Of a stretch of 64,000 bases of DNA, positions 32,121-44,465 are shown one piece after another. This stretch comes from Thereva unica (taxonomy: Eukaryota; Arthropoda; Insecta; Diptera; Therevidae). The first letter of the stretch is position 1, and each line of letters opens with the position of its first letter. The notes below the pieces were generated by a model that had not been told where the DNA came from, ran no database searches, and saw only the letters and a program-made list of their open reading frames with translations. The stretch spans positions 118,403 to 182,402 of the forward strand of contig CATLJY010000157.1 in the NCBI GenBank assembly GCA_949987705.1, written 5' to 3'. The position numbers and the translations under genes are program-made.

Positions 32121-33930
32121 TTAGATTATTTGTAGTATTTTAGTTGGTTGTGTTGGGCCAGGGTTAAGTTTTTTAACGATATTGTCCTTACGATATTCAG
32201 TGTAGATTTTGTCGGTTAAGGAAAGGCTTTCACTCCAGATTCCGGCACCCACACCTGTCTCTGTTTTGGAGCCATCCGTGTACCATACTAGTCCGCCCAG
32301 CAATACTTTAGTCCAGGTTAGTCTTATCTGTATTTGTTCAAAAGGTTGCTCAAATTTTGAGATTTTAAAGGGCCTACAGTCCGATAGCATCCTCGCTTTC
32401 GGAATCTCTTCTATGATGTTGATTATTATAGATCGTTTCCTGATGAAAGGAATCAGAATCGTTTTGTCGGGATTGACTTTTAGTCCTACGCTGTCGCATC
32501 AGCTAGAGACCAGATATAGTGCCTGTCGCAGGCGCCTTGCCACGGCTCTTTTAGCTTCATCTGTAACTACTATGACGGCATCGTCAACGTATCCTTAGGC
32601 GAAAAAATTTCGGCCGTTGAGCAGCTCTAGGAGTTCATCTACAAAAATGCACCAGAGAAGTGGTAATAAAATTCCTTCTTGTCAACAACCTTTTGTTATA
32701 GTGCCGTCATCAGACCCCTCTACATGAGAGACCATTAGTTTGGGAGTTCTCAGCATAGAGTCGATCCAGTTGCAAAAAGTGCTACTTAGACTACGTCTAC
32801 TTAGAGCCCTAGCTAGTTTCAAAGGATGTATTGTCGAAGGCTCCCTCGATATCGACGAAGGCCGTCATAGCAATTCCTTTGTTTAGAGCTGCGCATTCCA
32901 GCCTGAGCACTAGATAGTGCAGTGCTGTCTCAGTGGACTTGCCCGCCTAGTACTCATGCTGATAGGAGCTGAGTGGTTTGGGTTAAAGATAAGTTTCTCT
33001 TTTCGCCCTGTAAACAATTTTCTCGATTGTTTTCGAAAGACGCCCTGGCTTGGGTATAAATGTTATGTTGAAGTTCCACCAGACAAATGGGTTATAGCCC
33101 TGTGCGAAGGAAGCCCAGAATATTTTACATAATAAGGGAGTGACTAGGTCGCAGGCCTCTTGTAGCAGAATGGGATTCTGTCAGCTCCAGGGGACTTGTG
33201 TGGTTTGAACGATCTAATCGCTTCCCTAATAGCTTCGTGATTAAACACGGTGTTTGCTTCTGTCCTGGCAGCTTTGGTCACTTTAGAAAGTGGGCCAAAT
33301 TCCTCCAGCTATTTCTTTTTGCTTGTCTGATCGCCCTGCTATACACTCCCAGTTGCCGCTCTTCTTGGCTGCGTTGAATAGTGTCATCATAGCGGAATTC
33401 AACTTGGAGAGCTTGTTATTCCACCATGAAGTTTTCCTGTTAAGCATCCTCATCAGAAAGGAGCCGTTATTGTTGTAAGCAGCAGTAACCGCCTCCGTAG
33501 GGTAATCCGCGGATAGTTCTACATCGATCGTAGATCAAAAAGGTATTCACCCCTCTTTTTCACTCCACTACTGCCTAGGCATCATGATGGGCGTTCGCAT
33601 CACATCGTACGATGAACGGGAGGTATGGTGAGCTAAGATAATCATGCTCTTGCGGCTAATCTGTATCTTCACCACTGCCAGGTCTCTCGACGATTTATCT
33701 TTGAGAGGAAAGTAGTTAGTGGTTTTATTGTAAACTACACAGGTTCGAGGGTCGCCGTCCACATCACTGCATGCAATGCTGTAGCCGGCTGCCCGCAAGC
33801 CCTTAACAGCTTGGGTGGCCAGTATCTTGCAAAGTACTACCAAAGTAGCCCTGTGTTGCGTTTTGCACTGTACCACCGGGATCCTGAGCTGTAAGCCAGT
33901 CAATGCTAAGGGCAAGAGTTTGACCATTCT
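32121..33930 (-). pseudogene. R1/LOA-like LINE: endonuclease, RT and start of RNase H, broken
   Basis: Read on the minus strand from 33,927, an endonuclease fragment (SIACSDVDGDPRTCVVYN, then LAVVKIQI) comes first. After a frame break comes NRKTSWWNNKLSKLN (about 33,440) and then RT motifs: FVDIEGAFDNTSFE near 32,840, QEGILLPLLWCIFVDELL near 32,660, and a YVDDAVIVV catalytic box near 32,570. The RNase H start VWYTDGSKTETGVGAGIW lies near 32,280. Internal stops and shifts are frequent. The copy ends within RNase H at 32,121. The 37,921-38,745 fragment supplies the RNase H remainder of a related copy. RNase H and the EGAFDNTSF motif point to the R1/LOA/I group. Confidence 0.75.
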
Positions 33931-34181
33931 GGTCCGCCTTCCTCCCCATCACTTACCAAGAGGTCACCTGATTGGTTTTGAATTTCCAGTCTGTGGAACA
34001 CATGTTCCGATACCCTAACATCATTAGGACCCCGAAAGCGATCCTCTTGAGTTTGGAAAGGTCCTTCTCCTCAATTACCTTGAGTTTGGAACCTTCCCAA
34101 ACCTGCATCCTGGGGACAGCATTCGTCAGCCATTGGCTAGTAGGTTCGTTTGTCTTTGGTCTGTTGGGAAGAAAGTTCCAA
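33931..34181. other. Probable decayed LINE 5' sequence
   Basis: It adjoins the endonuclease fragment on its 5' side but has no recognisable motif. Confidence 0.3.
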
Positions 34182-34278
34182 ATGTAGGACTCGAGGGTGC
34201 TCCATATGGAGCTCCCCTGCTAGGTTACCGTGCAACCTAGCAGGGGAGCTCCATATGGAGCACCCTCGAGTCCTGCAT
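34182..34278. repeat. Near-perfect 45-bp-stem hairpin, 7-nt loop
   Basis: 34,182-34,226 is the reverse complement of 34,234-34,278 with one mismatch (ATGTAGG against CCTGCAT). The loop is ACCGTGC. The stem contains the self-palindrome GCTCCATATGGAGC. It is either a small inverted duplication or an assembly fold-over; nothing identifies it as a transposon. Confidence 0.9.
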
Positions 34279-35705
34279 ACCGACAACCTTGACAGTTAGT
34301 TCTTCAACAACATTCCAACCGAGGCTTATGTTCTGGACGTAGCACCTCCAAGGGGATACCTCTACAGCTGTGAGCTGACGCATATTACATCATACCCACA
34401 ACCTCCTTCTTTGTCTGATTTTTAAATTTTTGGAGAAGGTCCACCCTGACACAGCCTCCATATCATAATAAGGCTATATACACATGGGTGCGTCCGGTGC
34501 TCAAAGGAGATCGTTCGGAACAGGGCAACACTTCCTTCTGCCATGCAGCCCTCGACACGATGACGTTTACATCTTGGCTTGGTAGGCTTTTAAGGGTGTG
34601 CTCCTTACTACTGTCGTTAGTTGGTTATCCAGGGGGCACCACTTACGAATTAAATACTTTCTCCACTGCAGGGTTGTAGAAGCAAACATTAACACAAAAA
34701 TCTCTCGATATTCACTTATGCTCAGCAGTAATTGAAAAATATTATCAGAAAACATTCTTTCCCTAATTGTCAGCAACGAAACTTTCTAATTGCTTCACGC
34801 TTTACAATTTTATGACCACCTTCGAAATTTCTCCAAAAAGGGATTCTGATTCAAATATTCCAATCCTGCTGAATTATTCTAGTCCAAAAACTTTTGTTAC
34901 AATTAACGAAGACTTTTCAAGTTAAATTATCTTATAAATATTTCATTTAAAGGATTTAAAGGATTTTTGTCAAGGAATTTAAACTTTCAAACGGCTTTCA
35001 TAAAGTGCGTAGGATTAATAAATGACTGATTGTCGCAGGACGAAGATAGAGTTTAAAACATAAAGGATCTTGAGCGAAAGTTTAATTGTTACACTTGAGA
35101 CAATTAAAATTAGACGAGGATCTCAAGCTAATTCAGCTAAATAATTAGGATATTATGAACTAGAAATAAAGAGCAAACCCATGTTCAATTTTCTTAGCTA
35201 TAAAAGCTCAGATTGAGATTTATTTTAAAGAGATGATAATGGTTTTTTAAGTAGATTTGATAGATTCCCTTGTTTTCTAGAGTAGCCATTAAAACTCCAC
35301 AGTAACTAGATTTTGATGTGCGATGGTAAAAAAGTAATAATAATAAAAATCGCATCCATCAATGTCGGAATCTATCAAAATGTGTCAAGCACAGAGAATA
35401 TCTAAGTGTGAAATATTTGAAGTGAGCTCAGTATCTGTTATCTGTCAGTGAAGTTGCCTCCTGTCATTTGTTATCCTTTCGTGAGTCGAAATAAATGTAC
35501 GTTTTGAGATATAATGATGAAGGAGGCAAGCTAACAAATTTATCTAAGTGAGGATTACACGTTCTGATAGATTAAATTGATACTAATAAGGGTCTTGCAG
35601 AAATTTTATTTTTTCATCTTTTGGTATGAAACATTCAACAATATTCCAGATATAGATAAGAGCTAACATTTCTTTCAAATATAAAAACATAATTCAAATA
35701 TATGG
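34279..35705. other. No supported gene
   Basis: AT-rich sequence with short frames (34,488-34,679 and 34,567-34,776) that lack domains. There is no repeat structure beyond A/T runs. Confidence 0.5.
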
Positions 35706-35921
35706 AGGTTGAACTCCGCCGTCGCCTGGTCCCAAGCCCAGGGTGTGAAAGGAGGAGGGTGGTCGACCTGCCGAGTTGACCAGAATCGGTCACTCCGAAG
35801 ACCGAAGAAACTAGGCAAGAAACCGCATTTTTCAAAGCGGCACCGACAGCAGCGTATCCGTTGCGGGAACGTCCCGCTCGGACCGCCAGCTAACGGATCA
35901 AAGAAGAAGAAGAAGAAGAAT
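35706..35921 (+). mobile_element. SINE-like short interspersed element, (AAG)n tail
   Basis: It begins GAACTCCGCCGTC, passes through CCCAAGCCCAGGGTG and GACCAGAATC, and ends GCTAACGGATCAAAGAAGAAG with an (AAG)n tail. The same body recurs inverted at 42,319-42,496 (poly-A tail), as a 5'-truncated piece at 44,394-44,465, and as a head-only copy at 53,818-53,930 upstream of an RTE endonuclease. I see no tRNA-type A and B boxes. A short internally deleted LINE derivative fits best. Confidence 0.7.
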
Positions 35922-36599
35922 ATGGAGGTTGAAGTCTGGGACAAGACTCCAGGATATAACAGTTCCGAGGTCTGTGGGTTGGAAAAAGGTAAGGTCTACT
36001 GAATTTAAACCATATCTCTGTCAGGTTAATCGGGTTCAGTGGATCCATACCATAATCTCTTTGAAATATTTTTGATGCAAAGATGAAAGAGCAAACGCGA
36101 GTGATCAATTACTAAACTCACATCAACTGTAACTGTTATCAATCCTCGAAGAACGCCTCGGAACGGATTTATCAGACAGTTAAAATAACAAATCCACAGG
36201 AAATAAAAGAATTTGACCATAGACCCTCGAAAGATATAAAAAGGAAGTTGGATGACTTCAACGTCAAGATTGGTAAGAATGATCCGTATATGAGGCCTTT
36301 ACGAAATCACCAACGACAATGGCAGCACACTAATTGACTTCACTAGAAGCAAAGGAATGGCAATAAGCGCAATAATCTTTCGGCATAAAACATCCATAAA
36401 ATGACCAGGACGATAACGGATGGAGGGACCAGCAACTCATCCTCCGTCTGTTACTCTTATATAGGCAAGAGTATCTCTATCTAGTGGTCAACCGATGTAA
36501 AGCCAATATATAGGATCGCACATCCTATCAGGATTTATTTCTTTGGTGTACCGGCAACACCAATCCCTCAGGCCGTTACTTCTCATTGCTGTATTACTA
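35922..36599. other. No supported gene
   Basis: Only short frames in mixed sequence. The 3' part may be decayed LINE leading into the RTE fragment. Confidence 0.4.
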
Positions 36600-37640
36600 A
36601 TTTAACCGTCAGTAGTGACGCGTTTGAACTAGAACAGTACAGAGAGCGACAGCCCCACCAGGTGCGGGAGTTCTCCCGAAGAGTCCGCAGTATGAAGGGA
36701 ATCTGATCACCGATCCTAAAGGCATCTTGGAGCGATTGGAAGAGCATTTTCATGAATTGATAAATGACGAGCTAACTGGGGGTTCGAAGGCTCCACCAAT
36801 ATCTCATGATAATGCTATGCTGCCGCCACCTAGCTTAGCAGAAGTTAGCAATGCCATAACCCAGCAACAAGGCCTCGGCTGCAGACGGCAACCCAGCGGG
36901 TTGACCATGACCAATGTGATAAACCAAGTAAAGGTATCCGGAACACTTTCTAGACCAATCAACATCTATAATGGACTCCGACAGGTCTGCCTTCTTCTTA
37001 ACCTGGCGTTGGAGAAAGTGATCCGAGATTCGGGCGAGACATCAAGGGGCACAATTCTCCACAAGTCCACCCAATTACTGGCTTATGCAGACGACATTGA
37101 CATCATTTGAAGAACAACAACAGCTGTACAAGAAGATTTCACTCAGATTGAGCAAGCGGTAGGAAATCTGGACTGCACATTAACGAAAGCAAAGCAAAGG
37201 AACACGAGTTTGAAGTGGTAAAAACATTCACCGACTTTGGGTCAGTAGTAGCAGCCGACAAAAGCATTGAACCAGAAATGCGTGCACGACTGCTAAAAGC
37301 GAACATAGCCTACTATAGTCTGTCAAGGCTTTTTAAATCCAAGCATCTAACCATAGTGTCTAAAGTTTTACTAAGTATATACGAAGATGGTCTTACCGGT
37401 ACTCACATATGCATCTAAAACGTGGGTACTTAGCAAAGAGCACTCAAACCACTTAGCTTAGATTTTTGGCCCCTTAAGAGAGGAAGGACGATTCCGGAGA
37501 CTCGACCTACAAAGACGAGATCTACGAGCGCTATCGCGACATAGATGTTGTGAAGAAAATAAAGCTCGGTAGACTCCGGGATATCAATTTTTTTAAAGGA
37601 CTGTTTCGTCGTAGATGGGAAAACAGGAGATGTGAGTATT
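36600..37640 (+). pseudogene. RTE-like LINE reverse transcriptase, broken and internally deleted
   Basis: The frame 36,727-37,110 has the pre-RT segment LEEHFHELIN and PPPSLAEVSNAI. It then jumps over missing RT blocks to LLNLALEKVIRDSGE and the catalytic LLAYADDIDII box, followed by a stop. In other frames the RTE C-terminus continues: SKVLLSIYEDGL, then VLTYASKTWVLSKEH, then an REEGRFRR/YRDIDVVKKIKLGRL tail ending near 37,640. These motifs are characteristic of insect RTE endonuclease-reverse transcriptases. At least three frame changes are present. Confidence 0.75.
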
Positions 37641-37920
37641 GACGACCACACAACATCTGTTAACAGGTTCGTTCTTAGCATACTAGGTGCGATGTGGATA
37701 TTCCTTAAGCAGTTTTACGGGCCTCTGCTGTCGGACATCGTCATTGAGTTTAATTTTATCTTTCAGAAACTGCACTTTGAGAGGTCTAAGGTAAGGCAAG
37801 AGATAAACATTTTTCTCCTCGATGGCAATGGTAAGAGATCCAATGCTTTCAGCCTGTTCGTGTAAGGTTACGTTAAGTTAGGCTAGATATGGCTGAGCTG
37901 CTGGTACACAGCCCAAACAC

Positions 37921-38745
37921 TTAGGCCAAAGAGATAGGCCCTTTAGGCACTTTAAACGTGTGTATGAATGTTCTTAGTTGCGGAATCCCAAACTTCGGGA
38001 TTTCCGCAAGCGTGCTCAGGAAGGGTTCACCAAAAGTGATAAGTCTCCGTTTGCTTAGGGCTAGGCAGTAACATATAAGGTGTTTTACACTTTCCTCCTC
38101 GTCTATATTCTTACAGCTTCTGCAGAAATCGTAGGTTTTGATACCTAAGCGGGCCGCATGCGGCCCTTTCAGACAGTGTCCGGTCAGTACTCCCACTTTA
38201 ACTGAGAGGTCTCGTCTGCCGAGGCTCAGCATTGAGGTGGTCCGCCTGAGATCGTAGGAGGGTCAAGTTATTTTGACCAAGGTGCATTTGCTAAGATCTC
38301 TTCTCCAATGCTTTTCTGCTAGTTGCATTGTGTGGTGTTTGCATCGGAGTTTAAAGGTGGCCCAAGGTATACCAAGTCTTTCTTTTCCAGGAAGGAGAGT
38401 GGTGGTCGTGCCTTTCCTAGCCAGTTCGTCAGCTTTACAATTTCCCTCTATATTTCGGTGACCGGGCACCCAAAGGAGGAGGGTCCTGATCTGCTGGGCA
38501 ATCTCGTTAAGAGATCTGCGGCATTCAGAGATAGTTCTGGAGTGTTTAGTGCAAGAGCTCAGGGCCTTCAGAGCCGCCTGACTATCTGAGAAGATGTAGA
38601 CAGTTCGGTTCCTGTAGGGTGGTAGCCTATGATAATCGTGTGGGTCATGGAGATGTCGTAAAGCAAACAGAAGAAATTGTTTTTGAACTGATTCAATCCA
38701 ATTACTAGTTACTTGAAATATTGCAACGATGTGCACACAAACTAA
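37921..38745 (-). pseudogene. RNase H and C-terminal zinc region of an R1/LOA-like LINE
   Basis: The minus-strand frame 38,736-38,263 encodes an RNase H domain (YIFSDSQAALKALSS, LLLWVPGHRNIEGNCKADEL). After a stop and shift near 38,250 the C-terminus continues (38,232-37,921) with LTGHCLKGPHAARLG and a Cys/His cluster CRSCKNIDEEESVKHLIC. This supplies what the 32,121-33,930 copy lacks and is probably the same family. It is 5'-truncated at 38,745. Confidence 0.8.
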
Positions 38746-40699
38746 CTAAACCCAAACGTGAACAAGCAAGCCTGTCTAAACGTTAGTTACTTGTAATTTG
38801 AGCTGTTACCTGAACTGGGCTTGATGGGATTCCGATGGAGCCGCAGTTCAGTTTTCAGCTCAGTATTCTCTTCAGTTTTTCCAGCCCACATGTCAGTTTA
38901 ACTGACAGTTGAACTGAAACTGAGACTAAAAGGACAATTGGACTGCTGGTGTAGAGCCCACTTAATAGTTAACTCAACCTTTAAATGAACTTGTAAACTA
39001 TTCTCCTAATGATTTTCTATTCGCAAGTGTAAGGTCTTTCATGTTTAAACGTAAAATGCAAATGTCTTTAAAAGTGAGGAAAAGTAGATCGTTAAAAAAT
39101 ACTTTACATAAATTGAACGCTTTCATCAACAGCCCGTACCCCTTTTTCGACAAAGGACTAAAAGTTTATCACTAAAATTTATCGCTATTCGTCAGGCAGG
39201 AAATGCCATCAACTAGCATCAAGATACAATCAAACGGTGCCATATGATGAGGTTGCTCAAAGATATTTCCCAAAAATCGACGGGAATCAATTTTGATTCA
39301 CAAAAGCTATTAAACACCTAACAACCACTCATTTGGAGCATTTTATATGTACTCTCTGAATATTAGATCACATTAGATTACCACCAACCCGGGGCCTGTA
39401 ATATGTAACGTTCGGTACGTAAGTTCTATGTTACCCACTTTGCTGTTTCCAGAATATTCAAGTTGATACCAGGCCTGATGTTTTGTGGAAATGAAAACAC
39501 AATACCCACATTGCTTGTACCTGAAAAGGCGCTTTCAGCTTCATACCAAAAGTTATCTAAAAGAACAGAAGGGGTTGGTGAAATTATTACTGCCACAACG
39601 CTGAATATTTCATGAGTTAAGGGTATAAGGGTCGTGCAAAAATAGCACGCAAACAAGCATAACCGCCAAATCTGTTCTAGTATCTGTTTCGGGTTGTAAC
39701 AGAAAAAATAATGAGCACATCTCTGAAATTGGGAGGTTCCAAAAAATTAATAATTGCAGCCAGTAAATTAAGTAAAGAATGAAAATGGTGCTGAAATTGT
39801 CAATCTGTGAAACGATATAGTCATCCACGTAGTATAATCAATTTCTGAATGTACAAGAAGTAAGTGCACCTATAAACTGCTAGTAACTGTAATAATCAGT
39901 CATGAAAGTCCCAGAAGACACATAGTCTTCTGAACGGGAAAATGTATGGCCATCTCCTGTGTGGGAGAGCAGTGTACCAATTAAGGGGATTTTTCACTTT
40001 TAGCTTAAGTGCTTTTCCTTTCACATTCACAGTTTCTCAGGACATATATACATACCAATGAGGTTTGGGTTTTTTGATGCTCCTTAAGTAATTACATCCC
40101 TTTTTCTACAAAAAAATGCTGAGATTTTTTGTGTGTCTTCTTATTATAGTTATTGAAAAGTTCCATCATTTTGCTCGTTTTACTTTTATTTAAAATATTT
40201 TGACGATGAGGATTATATGAATCCTTTTAAAGCTCATATTAACAATTTGTGGAAGTAATTTTCTGGAGCTTTAGTAGCGTTTCCTTTCATTCCGTAGAAA
40301 GTTATCATTGTTCACCATTTTTCCAGCTATATAGAAGTGGAACTAAGGTAGTAGCATATGCAGATGGCGTATCTTTCAGTCAGAAGGACGGAACTTTTGG
40401 TCCTTGGTAACTTCCATCTAGAAGAATTTTACCTCTTCCTCAACCCCTCCATTTATTAATGGAAAGGAGGTGATAACAGAAAGCAAATCCAAGGCCGATT
40501 TATTAACATTTCTGTTGGCCTAAAATTCTTCTTTACCCGAAACTGATACACTACCCCAGTTCTCGAGCACAATGCGCATGAAATGGACGGAATTTTCTTC
40601 AGGACTCGCGAGGTGTACAATATCTCAAAGAGCTCGACGTCAATGTATACACTGACCCAGACAATATTCCCCCTATAGAACTCAAGAAATGTGCCGCAA
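38746..40699. other. No supported gene
   Basis: Short frames only. Near 38,850-38,930 there is a cluster of imperfect CAGTTCAGTTTTCAG/ACTGAAACTGAG inverted motifs, perhaps a decayed MITE, without defined ends. Confidence 0.45.
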
Positions 40700-41567
40700 G
40701 GCCCCCATCCACTATCAGTTTAGCATGTCGTGCATGAATGTCATGCAAGAAATTCATTTTCCCATCCATTATCATGCATACTGTCAATCATCACTTTTAA
40801 GGAAGAAGTGGCAGTGAAAAGTTACACACTCTACAGTGAGACATAAAGTTATAAGAAAATTAAATAAATAATTAAATGGATGGAGGAATATTTAGCACCT
40901 GTAAATTTAACAGAAAAATGGAAGATAATGAATTAAATATTCCGGCTCCAGAAGAATTACCCAATTTCCCAGAAAAAATGCCGTTTGTTTTAATAGCGGA
41001 TGATGCCTTTCCTCTGAGAACAAATATAATGAAGCCATTTAGTCGTACTAATCTTACACCTGAGCAAGAAATATGCAATTACAGATTTTCGAGAGCACGA
41101 CGTATTGTTGAAATTTTTTTGGCATATTGTCTGCGAGATTCCGTGTGCTACAAAGCGCAATTAATTTGTCTCTAGAGAAATGTACTACCATTGTTTTAAC
41201 ATGTTGCTACCTGCATAACTACATGAGTAAAAAAAGGGGTGAAGGCTATGTAGAAGACACTGTTTACGAAAATCCAAAATCCAAAAATCTTTATTTACTG
41301 AACTCGCCATTTTCCGTTTTTAATTTTGTTTCCGTTTTTAAATACACCCTGCCACTACGAAATTCACACTCGGAATGACGAAATGATTGACAGCAACAGA
41401 ATCCACTGTCCCTCATGCTGTCATTCCCTTAGCTCCGCCCACAAAGTATCAAAAAGTTTTGATTTTCGTCATGCATGGGGGACATTCCATCCTGCAAGCC
41501 CATCCACTATCTTTCATGCATGCCAATCGGCAATGAATGTCATGCATGCGGGATAGTGGATGGGGCC
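40700..41567 (+). mobile_element. PIF/Harbinger remnant with inverted ends
   Basis: The left end GGCCCCCATCCACTATC is matched inversely by GATAGTGGATGGGGCC at 41,552-41,567. Both ends continue with CATGCATGAATGTCATGC-like palindromic sequence. Inside is the C-terminal third of a Harbinger transposase. No 3-bp duplication could be confirmed. Confidence 0.65.
40876..41300 (+). pseudogene. PIF/Harbinger transposase (DDE_4) C-terminal fragment, frameshifted
   Basis: The frame 40,876-41,175 contains FVLIADDAFPLRTNIMKPF (second catalytic Asp region) and LTPEQEICNYRFSRARRIVE (final catalytic Glu). At about 41,120 the reading passes to the frame 41,127-41,378, which continues with MSARFRVLQSAINLSLEK and LTCCYLHNYM. 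The N-terminal half, with the first Asp, is missing. Confidence 0.8.
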
Positions 41568-41779
41568 CTTCCCCTTTGGCTAAACCTCTGGGCAAACTTT
41601 TTGCCCAGTCATAGCTGAAAACTGTCGCGCAAAACCGAGTCTGCTGAAGGGCAACTGTTCCCGTCCATGTCCCATGAGGGATTCAAGGCGTATAAAGAAG
41701 AAAGAAGAAAATTCCCAAAAAAGGTGAAGTCAGCGACCCTCTAAACTACGCCCAATAGCAATTACTTCTGTTCTCAATA
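41568..41779. other. No supported gene
   Basis: Short gap between the Harbinger remnant and the next LINE piece. Confidence 0.4.
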
Positions 41780-42540
41780 ATATCTTGCCTAATCTAAACA
41801 AATTTTACACGAAAGACAGTGCGGCTCTAAACCGAAAACGTCTACTGGCGAGCTCCTTTGGTATCTAACTGAGGATCCCAACCAAAGCATCAATCGCTTT
41901 GGTAAATCTGGTCTGGTTGCTCTACATATTTCCAAGACTTTCGACAGAGTATGGCATCCCGCTCTGTTGTCTAAACTCTAAGCTATTGGTATCAACTCAG
42001 TTCTAAGAAACTAGATTGAGAGTTTTCCTTCTGGCCGTTTACTCAAGATAGTAATGTATGGCATGGAATCTAAACCTCATTCCATCTCGGCTGGTGTTCT
42101 CCAAGAGTCGATTCTCTCACCTTCCCTCTACCGTATATTCATTAATGATCTGCTCTAAATTCCTCCAACCCACTTCACAGTTCAGTCGATGACGGTACTC
42201 TGCGTTACTCCCACACCTTCGATAATTTAAGACAACAACGTGCCAGAGCTTGCCTCGTAGACCGTGCACTCATCTAACTCTATTAACGGGGACATTGAAC
42301 TCATTCTTGCTTGGGGCCTTTTTTTTATCCGTTAGCTGGCGATCCGAGCCGCATGTCCCCGCAACGGACACGCTGCTGTCGGTGCCACTTTAAAAAATTC
42401 GGTATCTTGCCTAGTTTCTTTGGTTTCCTGATTCTGGTCAATGCGGCAAGTCTTTCTCACCCTGGACTTCGGTCCAGATGACGACGGAGTTCTCTATCTC
42501 AGTAGGCAAAAAGAATGTAATGGCTGACCCATTAGTTAAC
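41780..42540 (+). pseudogene. LINE RT fragment, heavily decayed, interrupted by a SINE-like element
   Basis: Spread over three frames, the translation recalls the 6495 family. It has an FRLSTEYGIP-like palm segment, an ESILSPSLYRIFINDLL analogue of the GSILSP motif near 42,105, and GHIELILAWG-like sequence up to 42,318. After the inserted element the sequence resumes (GGCAAAAAGAATGTAATGGC, near 42,505). There are many stops. Confidence 0.55.
42319..42496 (-). mobile_element. SINE-like element, minus-strand copy
   Basis: On the minus strand it runs from GAGAACTCCGTCGTC to GCTAACGGAT plus a poly-A tail (plus-strand T-run at 42,319). It aligns end to end with 35,706-35,921, lacking about 30 internal bases. 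Confidence 0.75.
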
Positions 42541-42584
42541 ATACTAGGCGTAACCTTATCTTAAGCTCCTCTGCCATGGAATCG

Positions 42585-42986
42585 GATTTTGTTCACAGAT
42601 TGGTGCGAAGCCTATTTTCCTGATTTCATCACACCCGCGGAATGGCTTCCCTACTCGCCGGATCTCAATCTGAAGCACTATAGCATGTGGTCAATTTTGA
42701 AGGCCAGGGCCTGTGCGAAACCCCACAAAAGGTTCGTGGCGCTAAAGTAGTCATTCCGTCAGTGGGTTCGGATATCGATGGAGTAGCTTCGGCGCGTGTC
42801 TTTAAACTTTCGAAAGTGGTTGAGGTGAGGTGTACAAGCAGAAGGCAGCCATTTCGAAGCTTGTTAATTACTTTTGTTACCAATGATGTTATTTATTATT
42901 ATTTGTAGTTAACAATTTATTGTCTCTTTTGCTTGATAAAGTTTTTACGACAAAATTTCTTGTTATCATTTTTTGGGTCACCCTGT
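42585..42986 (+). pseudogene. Mariner transposase C-terminus and 3' terminal repeat
   Basis: The translation reads AEWLPYSPDLNLKHYSMW, the mariner PxSPDLNPxDYxxW block that precedes the last catalytic Asp, followed by ILKARACAKPHK. Later frames give the GSHFE-type end. The non-coding 3' end continues to a probable terminal repeat, TTTTTTGGGTCACCCTGT (about 42,968-42,985). The 5' three-quarters of the element is gone. The final catalytic Asp position reads His (LKHYS). Confidence 0.75.
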
Positions 42987-43790
42987 TGATAAAGTCTGTA
43001 GTTCTACTGCCCATAGCGTGAAGCTTTGTTTGAAGAGGTTTTGGAAAAAAATAATTTTAGTTTGTCACTATAACACTGTTTTAAATACCATTGTTGATCT
43101 AATCAACATACCCTAATCCACACCGTATGTGTTTTTACCTGATTTGAATTTATCTCCTTCTATTTGCTCAGAATGGTCGCCTACTTCAGAAGTTGTTATT
43201 GAGAGACTTAAGCTATCGTGCCTTTTATTTACAACATCACAACAAAACCATGACGAATAATTGAAATAGAACATTTCGACCAATTTTGGACAATAAGCTG
43301 AAGTTAAGAGCGCTCCTCTAAAATAACTTACTTGTCATTAGCATTCTGCCCCTGTAAATTGTTTCTTCTATTAAAAAAACTAAACGAACACAAACTTCGG
43401 AGGAGAATGGCTAATGTAAAACAGCGAAAGGACAATGCAAATCTAATTTCCCGTTTATGCAAGCAGGAGCTGAAGTTTTTCCGGGGCTAAAGGAAGTTAT
43501 AAAAGTTTTATGAAAACAGGATTCAAGGCTTTGTGATAGGAATTATCAAGGGTCGCAATTGCTCTATCAACAGAGTTTTTTAAGCATCTGTGAAAAGACT
43601 CTTCGTGACTAGAAAATTCTTTTTTGTGGGATCCGCCGTCGTGTGTTTAGGGCAGAATAAGTCTTTTATTGTAATCTTGTAATATTTTACTTCCTAAAGA
43701 TTAATTGTGTCTATATGTGAGCATCATAACCGCCGCATATATCTTTACAAAGAGCTCTTTCCAGAACTGTTGCTTGGGGCCAAGAGGAGG
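42987..43790. other. No supported gene
   Basis: No frame with a recognisable domain and no repeat structure. Confidence 0.45.
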
Positions 43791-43799
43791 AACTAACAT

Positions 43800-44060
43800 A
43801 TATACCCAAGTAAATCTTTCATATTGCCTTTCACCAGAAGTAGGAAGCTTAGTATTCAAGCTCCTGGAGTGAGTCAGGAAACGTTAGATTTTTCAGAAGA
43901 GGTCAAATACCTAGAGATGTCTCTGGAAAAAACACTCAACAAGGATTTACATATTGATTGTATTTCCAAGAGAACAAGGTATTCCTGAGAATCGCAATGA
44001 ATACCTTCTCTAATGCAGCTTTAAAGGCATTGCTAAATATGCCTCCACTTCACGTAAAGG
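43800..44060 (+). pseudogene. Small LINE RT fragment (R1/jockey-like)
   Basis: The translation contains RKLSIQAPGVSQETLDF and EEVKYLEMSLEKTLNKDLH. This corresponds to the conserved EVKYLGVxLDxxLxW block after the RT catalytic site. Nothing recognisable lies on either side. Confidence 0.5.
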
Positions 44061-44393
44061 TAAAGAAAAGGGACAGTTAGCAGTGACCTATGTACAGTTG
44101 AACCGGAGTTACACGAGGCAATACATTTGTCCCTTACACGATTGTAAATTGTACTGAAATGCCGCAGTTCAAAAATAACGTCTTCTGCTATGTGAGAAGT
44201 TATCGACATAAATGAGGCGAGGTGTGATTGTAAAAACGTAGGGGAGAGAGTTTTCTATTTTTTTTTTTTTTTTTGAGGCAGTACAATTTTCAACTTGAAA
44301 TTAGTTGGGGTGAGATTGTAAAATATTGCTATGCATTGTGGAGGCATAAATTTCTAACTTATTCTGAGGCAGTTTAACGCATTCGTCATTTTC

Positions 44394-44465
44394 TTAGATC
44401 CGTTAGCTGGCGGTCCAAGCGGGACATCTCCGCAAAGGTCTCGCTTCTGTCGGTGCGAACTCGAA
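44394..44465 (-). mobile_element. Truncated SINE-like copy
   Basis: It matches the 3' third of the 35,706 family: CACCGACAGAAGCG, then CCGCCAGCTAACGGAT, in minus orientation. Confidence 0.6.

Noticed and set aside
38800..38940. Imperfect CAGTTCAGTTTTCAG/ACTGAAACTGAG inverted motifs
   Set aside because: Short, overlapping and without definable ends or duplication; could be simple-sequence decay.
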